From: an uncultured bacterium
Lineage (GTDB): Bacteria > Cyanobacteriota > Vampirovibrionia > Gastranaerophilales > Gastranaerophilaceae
Length of the DNA stretch: 64,000 bases
Reading direction: 5' to 3'
Assembly: GCA_902763805.1 (NCBI GenBank)
Contig: CACWTN010000004.1
Location: forward strand, 55,510-119,509
Within the stretch, counting starts at the first letter, position 1. The number at the start of each line of letters is the position of its first letter. The translations under genes were made by a program, and so were the position numbers. Positions 33,584-43,087 of the stretch are shown piece after piece. The notes beneath the pieces were generated by a model that saw only the letters and a program-made list of their open reading frames with translations, did not search any database and was not told where the DNA came from.

Positions 33584-34327
33584 ATGATAACTTTTCAGAG
33601 CAAAAACAGTGCTATAAGACAGGCAGACAGAATTACAAGAAGGGTTAATTCTGTTTATCCGCATATTTCGGAAAGCAAAGCCAGAAAAGCTGTCGGGTAT
33701 CTTTTGCAATACACTGTCTCAGACACAAAAACCGGATATAAATTATCAAATTTGATACTTAAAAATTCAAATAAGATTGATAATTTGAGATGCAGAAGCG
33801 GAATGGGAATTGATTTATTTGAAAACATAATTGATATGCTTAAAAATAAAAAAATAGGCAATTGTTACGAAAAATCAATGTTATGTCAAATAATAGGTAA
33901 AATTAACGGTATAAAAAATATTTATCCTGCAAAAATTTACTGTACGAGAAATAGTTCCGGTGCAACCGTTCAAATCGACCATGTTGTAGCCGTAATAACA
34001 GACATTCCTCTTGGTGCTGGCGGAAAATACAGTTATAGAAATAAAGATGCTGTAATTCTTGATCCTTGGCTTGGAATTACAGAGTTTGCCGGAGATTATT
34101 TTGCGAAATTAAGAACAGATTTTGCTAAGTTTTTTACAAGTATTAATGATAATGATTTTAATATGCGTTTTCTTGCAAAAACATCTAAAAATTTAGCAGA
34201 ATTTAATAAAAAAAGAAAACAAAGTTTTAAGCCTGATTTTTATTTGCAGCTGCACGAAGATGAGTTGTTAACGGATAAGGATGCTCAAATCTTAAAAGAA
34301 AAGCATCCTGAATTAATAATAAAATAA
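33584..34327 (+). CDS. Putative papain/transglutaminase-fold cysteine protease
   Basis: A 247-residue protein with a plausible Cys-His-Asp triad: Cys94 in IGNCYEKSMLC, His133 in QIDHVVAVITD and Asp160 in AVILDPWLGI. The GNCxE, DHxxxVI and DPW motifs in this order are typical of papain-like and transglutaminase-like domains seen in bacterial effectors and polymorphic toxins. The N-terminal 80 residues are basic and helical (QADRITRRVNSVYPH), the C-terminal 80 helical. No signal peptide is seen. There is no clear ribosome-binding site. A bidirectional terminator separates it from rpoD. Function as protease, acyltransferase or deamidase is open. Confidence 0.65.
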   Translation: MITFQSKNSAIRQADRITRRVNSVYPHISESKARKAVGYLLQYTVSDTKTGYKLSNLILKNSNKIDNLRCRSGMGIDLFENIIDMLKNKKIGNCYEKSMLCQIIGKINGIKNIYPAKIYCTRNSSGATVQIDHVVAVITDIPLGAGGKYSYRNKDAVILDPWLGITEFAGDYFAKLRTDFAKFFTSINDNDFNMRFLAKTSKNLAEFNKKRKQSFKPDFYLQLHEDELLTDKDAQILKEKHPELIIK

Positions 34328-34342
34328 GATTTTATTATAATA

Positions 34343-34370
34343 AAAACGGACTTTTAAAGTCCGTTTTTTT
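34343..34370. terminator. Bidirectional terminator between the protease-like gene and rpoD
   Basis: AACGGACTTT pairs with AAAGTCCGTT; seven T follow on the plus strand and a T-rich tail on the minus strand. Confidence 0.9.
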
Positions 34371-34386
34371 ATCTGTTAATTTGCTC

Positions 34387-35493
34387 TTAGCTTTCTACAT
34401 ATTCTCTTAAGCGTTTGCTTCTGTTCGGGTGTCTGAGTTTTCTCAGAGCCTTAGCTTCGATTTGTCTGATACGTTCACGCGTTACGCCGAACAACTGACC
34501 TACTTCTTCCAAAGTTCTTTGTCGTCCGTCATCCATACCAAAACGTAATCTTAATACATCTCTTTCACGCGGAGAAAGTGTGCAGAGAACTTCTGCAAGG
34601 TCTTCTCTCAAGAGTTCTGAAGCAACCGTCTTAATCGGAGCATCTGCTTCTTTATCTTCAATAAAATCACCCAATCTTGAATCTTCTTCTTTACCGATAG
34701 GAGTTTCAAGAGAAAGAGGTTCCTGAGCTATTTTAACGATTTCTCTTAACTTAGGAATAGAAACGCCCATTTCAACCGCAAGTTCTTCTTCGGTCGGTTT
34801 TCTTGAAAGTTCCTGAGCCAGACGGCGGGTAACTTTTTTGAGTTTGTTAATCGTTTCAACCATGTGAACAGGAATACGAATAGTTCTAGCCTGATCAGCA
34901 ATAGCTCTTGTAATAGCCTGTCTAATCCACCATGTTGCATAAGTAGAGAATTTGAATCCTCTTTCATGGTCAAATTTTTCTGCTGCACGGATTAAACCAA
35001 GGTTGCCTTCCTGAATTAAATCCAAGAACAGCATGCCTCTGCCAACATATTTTTTAGCAATACTTACAACCAATCTTAAGTTTGCCTGAACTAATTTTCT
35101 TTTTGCAATTGCTGCGGCTTTTGATTCACCTTCAACAATTTTCTTTGCAAGTTCAATTTCTTCTGCAGTTGATAATAATTTAATTCTTCCGATTTCTCTG
35201 AGGTAAAGTCTTACCGGGTCTTCAACCGTACCTACTTTTTGTTGTTCGTTTTCGTTAACGGATTCTCTTGTTATATCGGAATCCATCATGTAAAAATCAT
35301 CACTTTTTACTCCGCTTAATTTTGATGTGCTGATAATATCCTCAATATTATCCGTACCCAAATCGGTTTCTATGTAGTCATCTGTTTCGTCTACATCTAC
35401 ATCGACATCTTTGTCGGAGTCAAAATCAAGCATGTCAAGATTTTCATCTTCAACACTGATTACTGATGAATGTGAGTTTTTTCTTTGGGTCAT
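34387..35493 (-). CDS. rpoD: Primary RNA polymerase sigma factor
   Basis: A 368-residue sigma-70 protein. After a 75-residue acidic N-terminus come region 1.2 ([17 protein letters not shown]), region 2 ([18 protein letters not shown], then [20 protein letters not shown] for -10 melting and reading), region 3 and region 4 with the -35 reading helix [27 protein letters not shown]. Its length is that of the SigA/RpoD type of cyanobacteria and Firmicutes, without the E. coli insertion. It follows dnaG by 3 nt in the classic dnaG-rpoD macromolecular-synthesis operon (rpsU is missing) and has GGAG before its ATG. It should recognise the TTGACA/TATAAT promoters noted in the window. Confidence 0.97.
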   Translation of the reverse strand: MTQRKNSHSSVISVEDENLDMLDFDSDKDVDVDVDETDDYIETDLGTDNIEDIISTSKLSGVKSDDFYMMDSDITRESVNENEQQKVGTVEDPVRLYLREIGRIKLLSTAEEIELAKKIVEGESKAAAIAKRKLVQANLRLVVSIAKKYVGRGMLFLDLIQEGNLGLIRAAEKFDHERGFKFSTYATWWIRQAITRAIADQARTIRIPVHMVETINKLKKVTRRLAQELSRKPTEEELAVEMGVSIPKLREIVKIAQEPLSLETPIGKEEDSRLGDFIEDKEADAPIKTVASELLREDLAEVLCTLSPRERDVLRLRFGMDDGRQRTLEEVGQLFGVTRERIRQIEAKALRKLRHPNRSKRLREYVES

Positions 35494-35496
35494 TAT

Positions 35497-37377
35497 TTAA
35501 TCTCCAGTCCTTAACTTTAATTTATCTCTGAGCTGCATCTGCATTTTAAGGGCTTCTATTTCATCGTTATTAACATTTATATATTTGTCGCGAAGTTCTT
35601 TTCGTTCTTTTTCCCTGTACAATTTGTTAATCTTTGAAATATTTTCCCTGACAGCTCTTTCAAATTCTTCAGCGTCTAAACCATTAAACGCTTCCGAATA
35701 GCCGATTAAATCCGTCAGGATTTGTGTCAGGCTGTCATCCTCAATGAACTGTGTATACAATTCTTTTGTCAATTCCCTAACATTATTTACTGTATACGCT
35801 ATTTTGTCAATTGTATTTTTTACAATTATTAACTTTTCATCTTGAATGATATTTTCGGGTAGTAATTCGTTAATCCGCATATAACTTAGCGGACTGTCTG
35901 TTGATAGAAAAACGCTCAATAAATTTTTTTGCGCTTTTAACTCTAATTGTGAAGATTTTGTTACATTTTGGGTGCTGTCCTGCACTCTAAATCTGTAATC
36001 GTTGTTAATGTTAGCTTTTGAGAGTTCTTTCAGAAGAGCTTTTTCATCAACATCAATCACATCTGATACCATTTTTACATATTCGGTCTGAATAATTTTA
36101 TTGTTTACATCCTTCAAAATGTCTATTATCTGGGTTACAAGCTCAGCTTTTTCCTGCGGTGTATTGATTTCGTTTTTGTTTTTGAGCGTGTTGTTAAGCA
36201 GAAAGTCTATCAATAATGGCGCATTTTGGGCATATTCCAGATACGCCTCTCCGCCCATGTTTCTGATAAATTCGTCAGGGTCTTTTCCCTGCGGAGGCGA
36301 CACAACTCTGATTTCGCATGCGTATTTATCATCAGATACAGAGGAGATATGGCTTTCGTCAAACTGTTTAACGTTTCCTATTGCCGACAAAGTTTCTTTG
36401 ATAACCTGACTTCCTCTTTTTGTGGCGTTTACACCGGCTTTGTCAGTATCAAATGAAAGGTATATTCTTCTTGATTTCGTGTAACGGGATATGAGTTTTA
36501 CATGCTCGGGTGTCAGCGCAGTACCGCATGAACCTACCGCATTTTTTACGCCATGCGCCTGAGCGGATATTACATCAAAATATCCTTCCATAATAATTAC
36601 GCCATCCTGCTCTTTTATGGCATCTTTTGCCGTATCCATGCCGAATAAAATACGGCTCTTATTATATATAAGCGATTCTGCAGAGTTCAGGTATTTTGCA
36701 GCTTCACCATCTTTTATCGCACGCGCACCAAAGGCTACGGTTTCGCCGTTTTCATTTCTTATCGGAATAATAACCCTGTTTCTGAAACGGTCTATATACG
36801 TACCTTTGCTTGATTTAAGAATCAGACCGGCTTTTTCAAGAACTTCATCTGAAAAATCGTTTTTCAGAGTTTTATATAAAGTATCGTACTTATCGGGAGC
36901 AAATCCCAGATTATATGTATTTATGATTTCATCTGTAATATCACGTTTTTTTAGTAAATCCATGCCTGCTTTTGCATCAGTTTTAAACAGGTATTCATGA
37001 TAAAAGTCAGCAGCTTTCTTGCATGCTGAGAGCATGTCTTTTTTTATGCTTTTGTTTTTATCACCTGCTCCCATTTTTTTAGGAAGTTCAAATCCGTATT
37101 TTTCGGCAAGTTCAAAAATTACATCTTTATATTCTCTGTTTTGGATTTTAACCAAGAAATTTAAAGCATCTCCGCCCGCTCCGCAGGAAAAACATTTATA
37201 TATACCTTTAGACGGACTTACGGACATAGACGGTTTCTTGTCATTATGAAACGGGCATAATCCCCAATAGTTAGCTCCGCTCTTTTTAAGCGCAACGAAC
37301 TGTGACACAACATCTACTATATCCAATCTATCCTTGATAAGTGATATTAATTCTTCAAATGAACTTACCTGAACCAT
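35497..37377 (-). CDS. dnaG: DNA primase
   Basis: DnaG makes the RNA primers for lagging-strand synthesis. The 626 residues comprise the CHC2 zinc domain (Cys41, His44, Cys62, Cys65), the catalytic core with the Toprim acidic residues in IIMEGYFDVISA and SFDTDKAG, and a C-terminal helicase-binding region (about 430-626). The N-terminal RLDIVDVVSQFVALKKSGANYWG is typical. The -10-like TATAAT lies only 8 nt upstream of the ATG, so the transcript may have almost no leader. It is divergent from bioD across 54 nt and upstream of rpoD. Confidence 0.97.
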   Translation of the reverse strand: MVQVSSFEELISLIKDRLDIVDVVSQFVALKKSGANYWGLCPFHNDKKPSMSVSPSKGIYKCFSCGAGGDALNFLVKIQNREYKDVIFELAEKYGFELPKKMGAGDKNKSIKKDMLSACKKAADFYHEYLFKTDAKAGMDLLKKRDITDEIINTYNLGFAPDKYDTLYKTLKNDFSDEVLEKAGLILKSSKGTYIDRFRNRVIIPIRNENGETVAFGARAIKDGEAAKYLNSAESLIYNKSRILFGMDTAKDAIKEQDGVIIMEGYFDVISAQAHGVKNAVGSCGTALTPEHVKLISRYTKSRRIYLSFDTDKAGVNATKRGSQVIKETLSAIGNVKQFDESHISSVSDDKYACEIRVVSPPQGKDPDEFIRNMGGEAYLEYAQNAPLLIDFLLNNTLKNKNEINTPQEKAELVTQIIDILKDVNNKIIQTEYVKMVSDVIDVDEKALLKELSKANINNDYRFRVQDSTQNVTKSSQLELKAQKNLLSVFLSTDSPLSYMRINELLPENIIQDEKLIIVKNTIDKIAYTVNNVRELTKELYTQFIEDDSLTQILTDLIGYSEAFNGLDAEEFERAVRENISKINKLYREKERKELRDKYINVNNDEIEALKMQMQLRDKLKLRTGD

Positions 37378-37431
37378 ATAATAATATTATATCAAATATA
37401 AAAAATATTTTATTCATGTTAAAATCCAGAT

Positions 37432-38148
37432 ATGTTAAATCTATACGTCACATCATCAGAAAAACATATCGGAAAAACTTTTATTACATCAGGAATTGCT
37501 GCAACTATGCAGTCATTAGGGTATACGACAAGCGTTTATAAACCGATACAGACATCAGGAAAAGAACTTAACGGCTTTGTTCAGTCTCCTGATTTGACGT
37601 TTTTAAAAACCATTGACCCGTATATTAATTCGCATTTTTCTTATTTGTACAAATCATCACTTGAGCCGCTTGTTGCGTCTGAAAGTGATAATGAAACGAT
37701 TGATATAGATTATATTAATAACGAGTATAAACGAATAATATCAGTATCAGACTGTACTCTCCTTGACGGTGACAGCGGAATTCTCAGTCCTATAGCTCCG
37801 GATTTGCTGGTTGCAGATATGATTAAAAAATTGAATATTCCTGTTCTGATAGTTACTGAGCCTAATGAGAATTCTGTGAATAATACGTTTATGACAATAG
37901 CCGCAGCCGTAGAAAAAGGTATAGAAATTCGCGGTGTTGTAATTAATAACATAAGAGAAGATTGCCCTAAAGAGCTGCTTAATACAATTACAAGAGCAGT
38001 TGAAGAATTTACGAATGTAAAAATTCTCGGACTAATCCCTCACCTTAATCCTGATTTTACTCCTGAGGATTTGATTACCGCTATATTAAACGGCATTGAT
38101 ATAGAAAGTGTTTTTAACGTTAAAATCGAAAAACTGGATATGAACTGA
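37432..38148 (+). CDS. bioD: Dethiobiotin synthetase
   Basis: BioD closes the ureido ring of biotin from 7,8-diaminopelargonate, CO2 and ATP. The 238-residue protein opens MLNLYVTSSEKHIGKTFITS, with the P-loop at 8-16, then YKPIQTSG with the catalytic lysine and ILSPIAPDLLV. A TAAAAT box ends 6 nt before its ATG, so translation is probably leaderless. Its last base overlaps rsmD (TGATG). No other biotin gene is certain here; the alpha-oxoamine synthase 0.7 kb downstream could be BioF. Confidence 0.9.
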   Translation: MLNLYVTSSEKHIGKTFITSGIAATMQSLGYTTSVYKPIQTSGKELNGFVQSPDLTFLKTIDPYINSHFSYLYKSSLEPLVASESDNETIDIDYINNEYKRIISVSDCTLLDGDSGILSPIAPDLLVADMIKKLNIPVLIVTEPNENSVNNTFMTIAAAVEKGIEIRGVVINNIREDCPKELLNTITRAVEEFTNVKILGLIPHLNPDFTPEDLITAILNGIDIESVFNVKIEKLDMN

Positions 38149-38660
38149 TGATTATAACTGCAGGTATTTATAAAGGAAGAAAAGTAACAGCTCCTGATGA
38201 AAACATTACTCGTCCAACTCTTTCAAAAACCCGTATGGGAATTTTTAATACACTTTATTCAATAATCGGTGATTTTGAAGGGAAATCTTTTCTTGATGTA
38301 TTCGGCGGTTCGGGAATTATGGGGCTGGAAGCTTTATCAAGAGGGTTTAAAGAGGTAAAAGTTTACGAGCTGAACAGAAAATCTGCAGAAATAATAAAGA
38401 AAAATTATTCGGGACTTAATCTAAAACCAAATCTTACGGTTGGCGACAGTATAAAAATTCTGTCAGGGAGCAGTGAATATTATGATGTCGTATATATAGA
38501 TCCTCCATACCGGAGCGGTATTTATGAAAAAGTATTAAAACTGGTAAACAGCGGTATTATTGTTGTTGAATATTCCGAAGATGTTGATTTCACAGGATTT
38601 AATATTATCAAACAAAAAACATACGGCGGTACAAAGGTTGCGTATTTATCCCAAACATAA
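38148..38660 (+). CDS. rsmD: 16S rRNA (guanine966-N2)-methyltransferase RsmD
   Basis: RsmD methylates G966 of 16S rRNA in the P-site loop. The 170-residue enzyme (usual 180-190) shows GIYKGRKVTAP, TRPTLSKTRMGIFNTL, AdoMet motif I FLDVFGGSGIMGLEALSRG, and the catalytic DPPY motif in VYIDPPYRSG. It is coupled to bioD by a one-base overlap; such pairing has no evident functional link. Confidence 0.9.
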   Translation: MIITAGIYKGRKVTAPDENITRPTLSKTRMGIFNTLYSIIGDFEGKSFLDVFGGSGIMGLEALSRGFKEVKVYELNRKSAEIIKKNYSGLNLKPNLTVGDSIKILSGSSEYYDVVYIDPPYRSGIYEKVLKLVNSGIIVVEYSEDVDFTGFNIIKQKTYGGTKVAYLSQT

Positions 38661-38811
38661 AAGCAGAATGAATAACAGCGATTTTTAAATGTAAACAAAA
38701 GTAAATTTTTAGTCCGAAATCAGTACATTTTTGGTACATTGTATTAGAATATTATTATTGGTTGAAAATAATGGTTAATTAAGTGATTACAATATTGAGA
38801 GGAACGGAATA

Positions 38812-40086
38812 GTGTTGGATTTAAAAGAAAAAGAATCAATGAACATAAAGTTTGAAAACTTTATTGACACACTTGATGGGGAAGATTTATTTGGAAAATG
38901 CGACAGAGTAGACGAAGTTCTGCACAGCGGTGTTTTAACAGGTAATGAAGGCTTGGGCATGGTTACAATGAATAAGGTTCAGCCTGACTCTAAAATCAAA
39001 GAAAAAGACGGAACTATTCATGACGTAATAATGCTCGGTTCAAACTCTTACCTTAACCTGTCAACACACCCTCAGGTTATGCAGGGCGCAAGAGAAGCGC
39101 TTGAAAAATTCGGATACGGCATGGGCGCTGTTTCTAACTATGCCGGTATTACCGAAATCCACAAAGAGCTTGAAGCAAGAATAGCAAAATTCCACGGAAC
39201 TGAAGATTGTATCGTATTCCCTTCAGGTTACGGTGCTAATATCGGTATCGTTTCTGCTTTATGCGGTAAGAATGATGTAATTATTAATGACGCTGCAAAC
39301 CACGCTTCAATATTTGACGGAAACGTTTTGTCAGGCGCAGAAATTAAAGTATTCCCGCACAGAGATATGAAGGGTCTTGAAAGAATTTTATCAAGAATTC
39401 CTGAAGAAAAAACAGGCAGATTGATTATCACAGACGGTGTGTTCTCTATGGATGGTGATATGGCATACTTAGACAAGATTGTTGAGCTTGCTGAAAAATA
39501 TCACTGCAGAATCATGGTAGACGATGCTCATGGTGTCGGTATTGTAGGTCCTACAGGACGTGGTACTGCAGAACACTATGGCGTAATGGATAAAATTGAT
39601 TTACACGTAAGCATGTTATCAAAAGGTCAGGGCGGTCTTGGCGGATATTGCGCAGCTTCAAGAAAAGTTGTTCAATACTTAAGACTTTATGCAAGAAGCT
39701 ACTTCTTCTCAACAGCTATGCCGGCTTCAGTTGCAGGCGGTCTGAATGAAGTTTATAAACTTCTTGAAACTGATACTGCAGGAAGAAAAGAACTTTGGGA
39801 AAAAACAAATTATCTTAAACAAAAACTTGTAGATGCAGGTTTTGATATCGGTCACTCACAGTCTGCTATCGTTCCTGTTATGATTTATAACGAACCCGTT
39901 CTGTTTGAAATTTATGAAAAACTCAGACAGAGAGGTGTTTACGTTAACATCGTAACTTATCCTGCCGTAAGAAGAAAAGAATGCCGTTTAAGACTTTGTA
40001 CAATGAAGAATTTAACATTTGAACAAATCGACAGAGCGGTAAGCATTCTTACTGAAATCGGTAAAGAATATAATATTATCAAGTAA
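38812..40086 (+). CDS. Alpha-oxoamine synthase family PLP enzyme (BioF/Kbl/SPT type)
   Basis: Enzymes of this family condense an amino acid with an acyl-CoA. The 424-residue protein has NSYLNLSTHPQVMQGAREAL, VFPSGYGANIG, the PLP-contact VDDAHGVGIVGPTGRG, and Schiff-base Lys271 in MLSKGQGGLGGY. The N-terminal 45 residues before the fold exceed the usual BioF/Kbl start, a feature also of serine-palmitoyltransferase-like members. The discriminating segment SNYAGITEIHKELEARIAKFHG does not settle the substrate. The start is GTG with GAGAGG upstream. GTACATTTTTGGTAC at about 38726, a short palindrome in the promoter region, may be an operator. The downstream epimerase is separated by a terminator. 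Confidence 0.8.
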   Translation: MLDLKEKESMNIKFENFIDTLDGEDLFGKCDRVDEVLHSGVLTGNEGLGMVTMNKVQPDSKIKEKDGTIHDVIMLGSNSYLNLSTHPQVMQGAREALEKFGYGMGAVSNYAGITEIHKELEARIAKFHGTEDCIVFPSGYGANIGIVSALCGKNDVIINDAANHASIFDGNVLSGAEIKVFPHRDMKGLERILSRIPEEKTGRLIITDGVFSMDGDMAYLDKIVELAEKYHCRIMVDDAHGVGIVGPTGRGTAEHYGVMDKIDLHVSMLSKGQGGLGGYCAASRKVVQYLRLYARSYFFSTAMPASVAGGLNEVYKLLETDTAGRKELWEKTNYLKQKLVDAGFDIGHSQSAIVPVMIYNEPVLFEIYEKLRQRGVYVNIVTYPAVRRKECRLRLCTMKNLTFEQIDRAVSILTEIGKEYNIIK

Positions 40087-40100
40087 GATGATATAAGTTT

Positions 40101-40135
40101 AAAAAACGGCTGATGTAATACATCAGTCGTTTTTT
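40101..40135 (+). terminator. Terminator after the alpha-oxoamine synthase gene
   Basis: AAAAACGGCTGATG pairs with CATCAGTCGTTTTT over a 5-base loop, with a T tail. Confidence 0.93.
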
Positions 40136-40184
40136 ACAGCGAAAAATAATTGTGATAATATATTGGTATCGGAGGGGATGTTAT

Positions 40185-41129
40185 ATGAAAACGGTTTTGG
40201 TGACAGGAGCTGCCGGATTTATCGGTTTAAATGTTGTAAGGATGTATTCCGAATACGGTTGGAGAGTTTTGGCACTTGTTCATAACAGAATTCCAAATGA
40301 GCTGTATAATATAAACAATGTTGAAGTTATACACGGTGATGTTACTGATAAAGAGTTTGTCCTTCAGTTTAAGGATAAAGTTGATGTAATAGCACACGTT
40401 GCCGGACTTGCCAAAGACATCGGTCCTGAAAAGGCCTTCCGCAAACTTAATTTTGAATCGGTTACGAGCCTTGCCAATTTGCCGAAGGAAAAATTTGTTT
40501 ATGTATCTTCATCTGACGTATACGGTATTAAAGACTTTGATAATGCAGATGAAAATACTCCGATTATTGAATACCCGAAAAATCCGTATCCGAGATATAA
40601 AATCATGTCCGAAAACTGGCTGAGAGAAAATTGCTCTAAATATGTAATAATACGTCCTGCGGCAGTTTGGGGAGAAGGCGATTTGACACTTGAAAAAAGA
40701 GTTATTGATTTTCTTAAGTCATCTCCGTTTATTGTTCACTTTGGGAAATGGAGAGGACAATGCCGCTGGCCGTTAGCCAATGTCAAAAATGTTGCAAAGA
40801 CTATTGTTGCAGTAAGCGAAACTGATGAATTTGATAATGATGCCATAACAATAATTGATTCAGAAAAAACAACAATTGATGAATACTACAGGAGTATTGC
40901 CGCAAAGAATTTCCCTGATAAAAAGTTCAAAAATCTTTATTTGCCTCTTTGGTTTGGTAAACTTATCGGGTTTATTTCAACTTCATTATCAAATCTTCTG
41001 AGGCTTAGAGAGCCGATTTTTGACCCTACATTTTATGCGGTCCATCATGTAAGCTCCAACCTTGATTTTTCTAACAAGAAAATGCTCAAAGCTATTAAGA
41101 CGCTTGAAAAAGAACCTGTTAACCTGTAA
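40185..41129 (+). CDS. NAD(P)-dependent epimerase/dehydratase (extended SDR)
   Basis: A 314-residue extended short-chain dehydrogenase. MKTVLVTGAAGFIGLNVVRM carries the GxxGxxG dinucleotide site, VYVSSSDVYG supplies the active-site Ser, and YPRYK the Tyr-x3-Lys pair. It resembles 3-beta-hydroxysteroid dehydrogenase-like and nucleoside-sugar epimerase-like members. The combination of an alpha-oxoamine synthase with a following SDR recalls serine-palmitoyltransferase and 3-ketosphinganine reductase pairs, but the terminator between them and the extended SDR type make that only a suggestion. GGAGGGG selects the ATG at 40185. It converges on hemW with a 3-nt gap. Confidence 0.85.
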   Translation: MKTVLVTGAAGFIGLNVVRMYSEYGWRVLALVHNRIPNELYNINNVEVIHGDVTDKEFVLQFKDKVDVIAHVAGLAKDIGPEKAFRKLNFESVTSLANLPKEKFVYVSSSDVYGIKDFDNADENTPIIEYPKNPYPRYKIMSENWLRENCSKYVIIRPAAVWGEGDLTLEKRVIDFLKSSPFIVHFGKWRGQCRWPLANVKNVAKTIVAVSETDEFDNDAITIIDSEKTTIDEYYRSIAAKNFPDKKFKNLYLPLWFGKLIGFISTSLSNLLRLREPIFDPTFYAVHHVSSNLDFSNKKMLKAIKTLEKEPVNL

Positions 41130-41132
41130 TCT

Positions 41133-42218
41133 TTAATCTTCTAAAAATTCAGGCAGAATTTCGTTGCTAAGCATACTGCCCTTAAGGTTGAACGCATAAC
41201 CTTCGGGAGTTTTTATGATGTAGTCTTTATACTTATCGAGAACCTTTTTGTACTTTGTCTCAAAATTTATTCCGAATTTATCGAATATTTTTTGAGTATT
41301 AACCCCTTCTGTTTTTCTGAAGCCAAGAAAGATTTCTTCCTCAAGTTTTTCTTTGTCATTAAGAATACGTCCGTATTCATGCGAAGCAGGATTATTCATG
41401 TATTCTTCTAAAGTACAGTAGTTTGAATACCTAATTCCCTCAACATAACCGTGTGCCGAAACTCCGAAACCGTAATATTCATCGTTGTTCCAATATGTTA
41501 GATTATGGCGGGATTCAAATCCTTTTTTAGCGAAATTACTAACCTCATATCTTTTAAAATCCGCATTGGTTAAAATCTCATTTACCCCTTCGTACATATC
41601 GGCCTGTAAATCCTCGTCAGGAATATTATCAGGAGTATGACTTCCCCAATATGAACCGCCCTCTATTTTCAGTCCGTAAGTTGAAACGTGCTGTATATCA
41701 AGTTCAAGGAACGTTTTCAAATCCTTCATTACCCCTTCCGCTGTTTGCTCGGGAAGTCCGTAGATTAAATCAAGACTTATGTTATTAAATCCTGCAAGTT
41801 TTGCGTATCTTACTGTATCTGTAATTTGTTCCGAATTATGCCTTCTCCCTGCAATTTTCAGCAATTTATCATCAAATGTCTGCGACCCTATACTTATTCT
41901 GTTAAAGCGCAAATCCTTCAGGTTTTTCATATAATCGGCACTGCAATCGTCAGGGTTAACCTCTATTGTAACCTCTGCATTATCGGCTAAAGCAAATTTC
42001 TTTACGATTTTTGACAGCAATTCAACTGGTAATAGCGAAGGTGTACCACCACCGAAATACAATGTATTAAGTTTTTCCCCCTTATAATTTTCACTAATTT
42101 CTTTAAGCAGAGAATAAACATAACCCGTAATCAGTTCAGGTCTGTTAAAAGATACAAAAGAACAGTAATTACATTTGCCGCTGCAAAACGGAATGTGTAT
42201 ATAACAAGCTTTTGGCAT
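41133..42218 (-). CDS. hemW: HemW-like radical SAM protein
   Basis: HemW is a radical SAM protein once called oxygen-independent coproporphyrinogen oxidase; known members act as heme chaperones. The 361-residue protein has the CxxxCxxC cluster site at Cys12, Cys16 and Cys19 followed by Ser-Phe (CNYCSF), plus LNTLYFGGGTPSLL, ISIGSQTFDDKLLK and the C-terminal HemN domain. The distinguishing fourth cysteine of true HemN is absent. The ATG at 42218 is 2 nt after the ftsQ stop, with GGATGAG upstream; it is the last gene of the murC operon. Confidence 0.9.
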   Translation of the reverse strand: MPKACYIHIPFCSGKCNYCSFVSFNRPELITGYVYSLLKEISENYKGEKLNTLYFGGGTPSLLPVELLSKIVKKFALADNAEVTIEVNPDDCSADYMKNLKDLRFNRISIGSQTFDDKLLKIAGRRHNSEQITDTVRYAKLAGFNNISLDLIYGLPEQTAEGVMKDLKTFLELDIQHVSTYGLKIEGGSYWGSHTPDNIPDEDLQADMYEGVNEILTNADFKRYEVSNFAKKGFESRHNLTYWNNDEYYGFGVSAHGYVEGIRYSNYCTLEEYMNNPASHEYGRILNDKEKLEEEIFLGFRKTEGVNTQKIFDKFGINFETKYKKVLDKYKDYIIKTPEGYAFNLKGSMLSNEILPEFLED

Positions 42219-42220
42219 TA

Positions 42221-43087
42221 TCACTCATCCAATTTAATAAAGTTAGAATCCCACCTCAAATCCAGATATTTAATCTTTTTGTTGAGCATCTTAACTTGCG
42301 GAACAAGAGTCGTTAATCTGTTGATTTTATTATATACGCCTGAGTTGAAGCTTCCCAGTCTTATATTCACCGTAGGAATTTTTACGTATACATCTGTCGG
42401 AGTTCTGTAATCAATATATTCAACCTGTTCACCAGACGCATCTTCAACCATAAGTGCAAGTTTTTTAAAGTTCATAACTTTAGTTTTGTCCCAATTCCTG
42501 TAATCATCACCGACGCCATAGGTTATCACGCGGACTGTGCTGTACTGTTCTGGAAGGGGCATATAATCACGTCCGATTAGCTTTCCGTCTGAGGAGAAAA
42601 ATGCTATCGGTTCAACATCAATATCAGGCGCAATTGTCAATGCCGGAGTTCTTTCAACAATAATAATTTTTAGCCTTGCAGGGAACCAAAATCTTCTTAT
42701 ATAAACATCCTGAACAGGTTCAAGCTGTTTTATGCTTTCTTTAAGATTATCTGTTCTTACAAGGAATATAGGCTTTGTTGAAACCTGATTTCTTCTGAGT
42801 GCAGATAAAACCTTTTGTGACGAAACAATTTTGTTGTTCACAATCTCTAATGCAGGACTGTTCAAATTATCAAATGCATTGGTATGCAAACGCCACTGGG
42901 GCATTTTTAAAAGCATATAGCACAGCACTATGAGTATAATAAGAATAAACAGCTTTAACACAGCACGCAGTCTGTTAAGTCTGCGTCTTGATTTTTTTAC
43001 CTGACGTGTCAGTTTTCTTTTCTGATACCTGTGTCTTTGGTAATATCGCGGATTTTGCTGTTGTTGTATGAATTCTTCATCTGACAT
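42221..43087 (-). CDS. ftsQ: Cell-division protein FtsQ (POTRA)
   Basis: A 288-residue single-pass membrane protein of the divisome. A basic cytoplasmic head (about 45 residues, QRHRYQKRKLTRQVKKSRRR) precedes the membrane helix AVLKLFILIILIVLCYMLL. The POTRA-type segment follows (SSQKVLSALRRNQVSTKPIF, then PVQDVYIRRFWFPARLKIIIVERTP). The last 100 residues form the beta domain. Gene order murC-murB-ddl-ftsQ matches the division cluster of many bacteria. Its ATG overlaps the ddl stop by one base (TAATG). It does not carry ftsA and ftsZ next to it; hemW follows instead. Confidence 0.88.
   Translation of the reverse strand: MSDEEFIQQQQNPRYYQRHRYQKRKLTRQVKKSRRRLNRLRAVLKLFILIILIVLCYMLLKMPQWRLHTNAFDNLNSPALEIVNNKIVSSQKVLSALRRNQVSTKPIFLVRTDNLKESIKQLEPVQDVYIRRFWFPARLKIIIVERTPALTIAPDIDVEPIAFFSSDGKLIGRDYMPLPEQYSTVRVITYGVGDDYRNWDKTKVMNFKKLALMVEDASGEQVEYIDYRTPTDVYVKIPTVNIRLGSFNSGVYNKINRLTTLVPQVKMLNKKIKYLDLRWDSNFIKLDE

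Noticed and set aside
38661..38811. Riboswitch upstream of the oxoamine synthase
   Set aside because: Only a short palindrome (GTACATTTTTGGTAC) and no multi-helix fold or terminator were seen.
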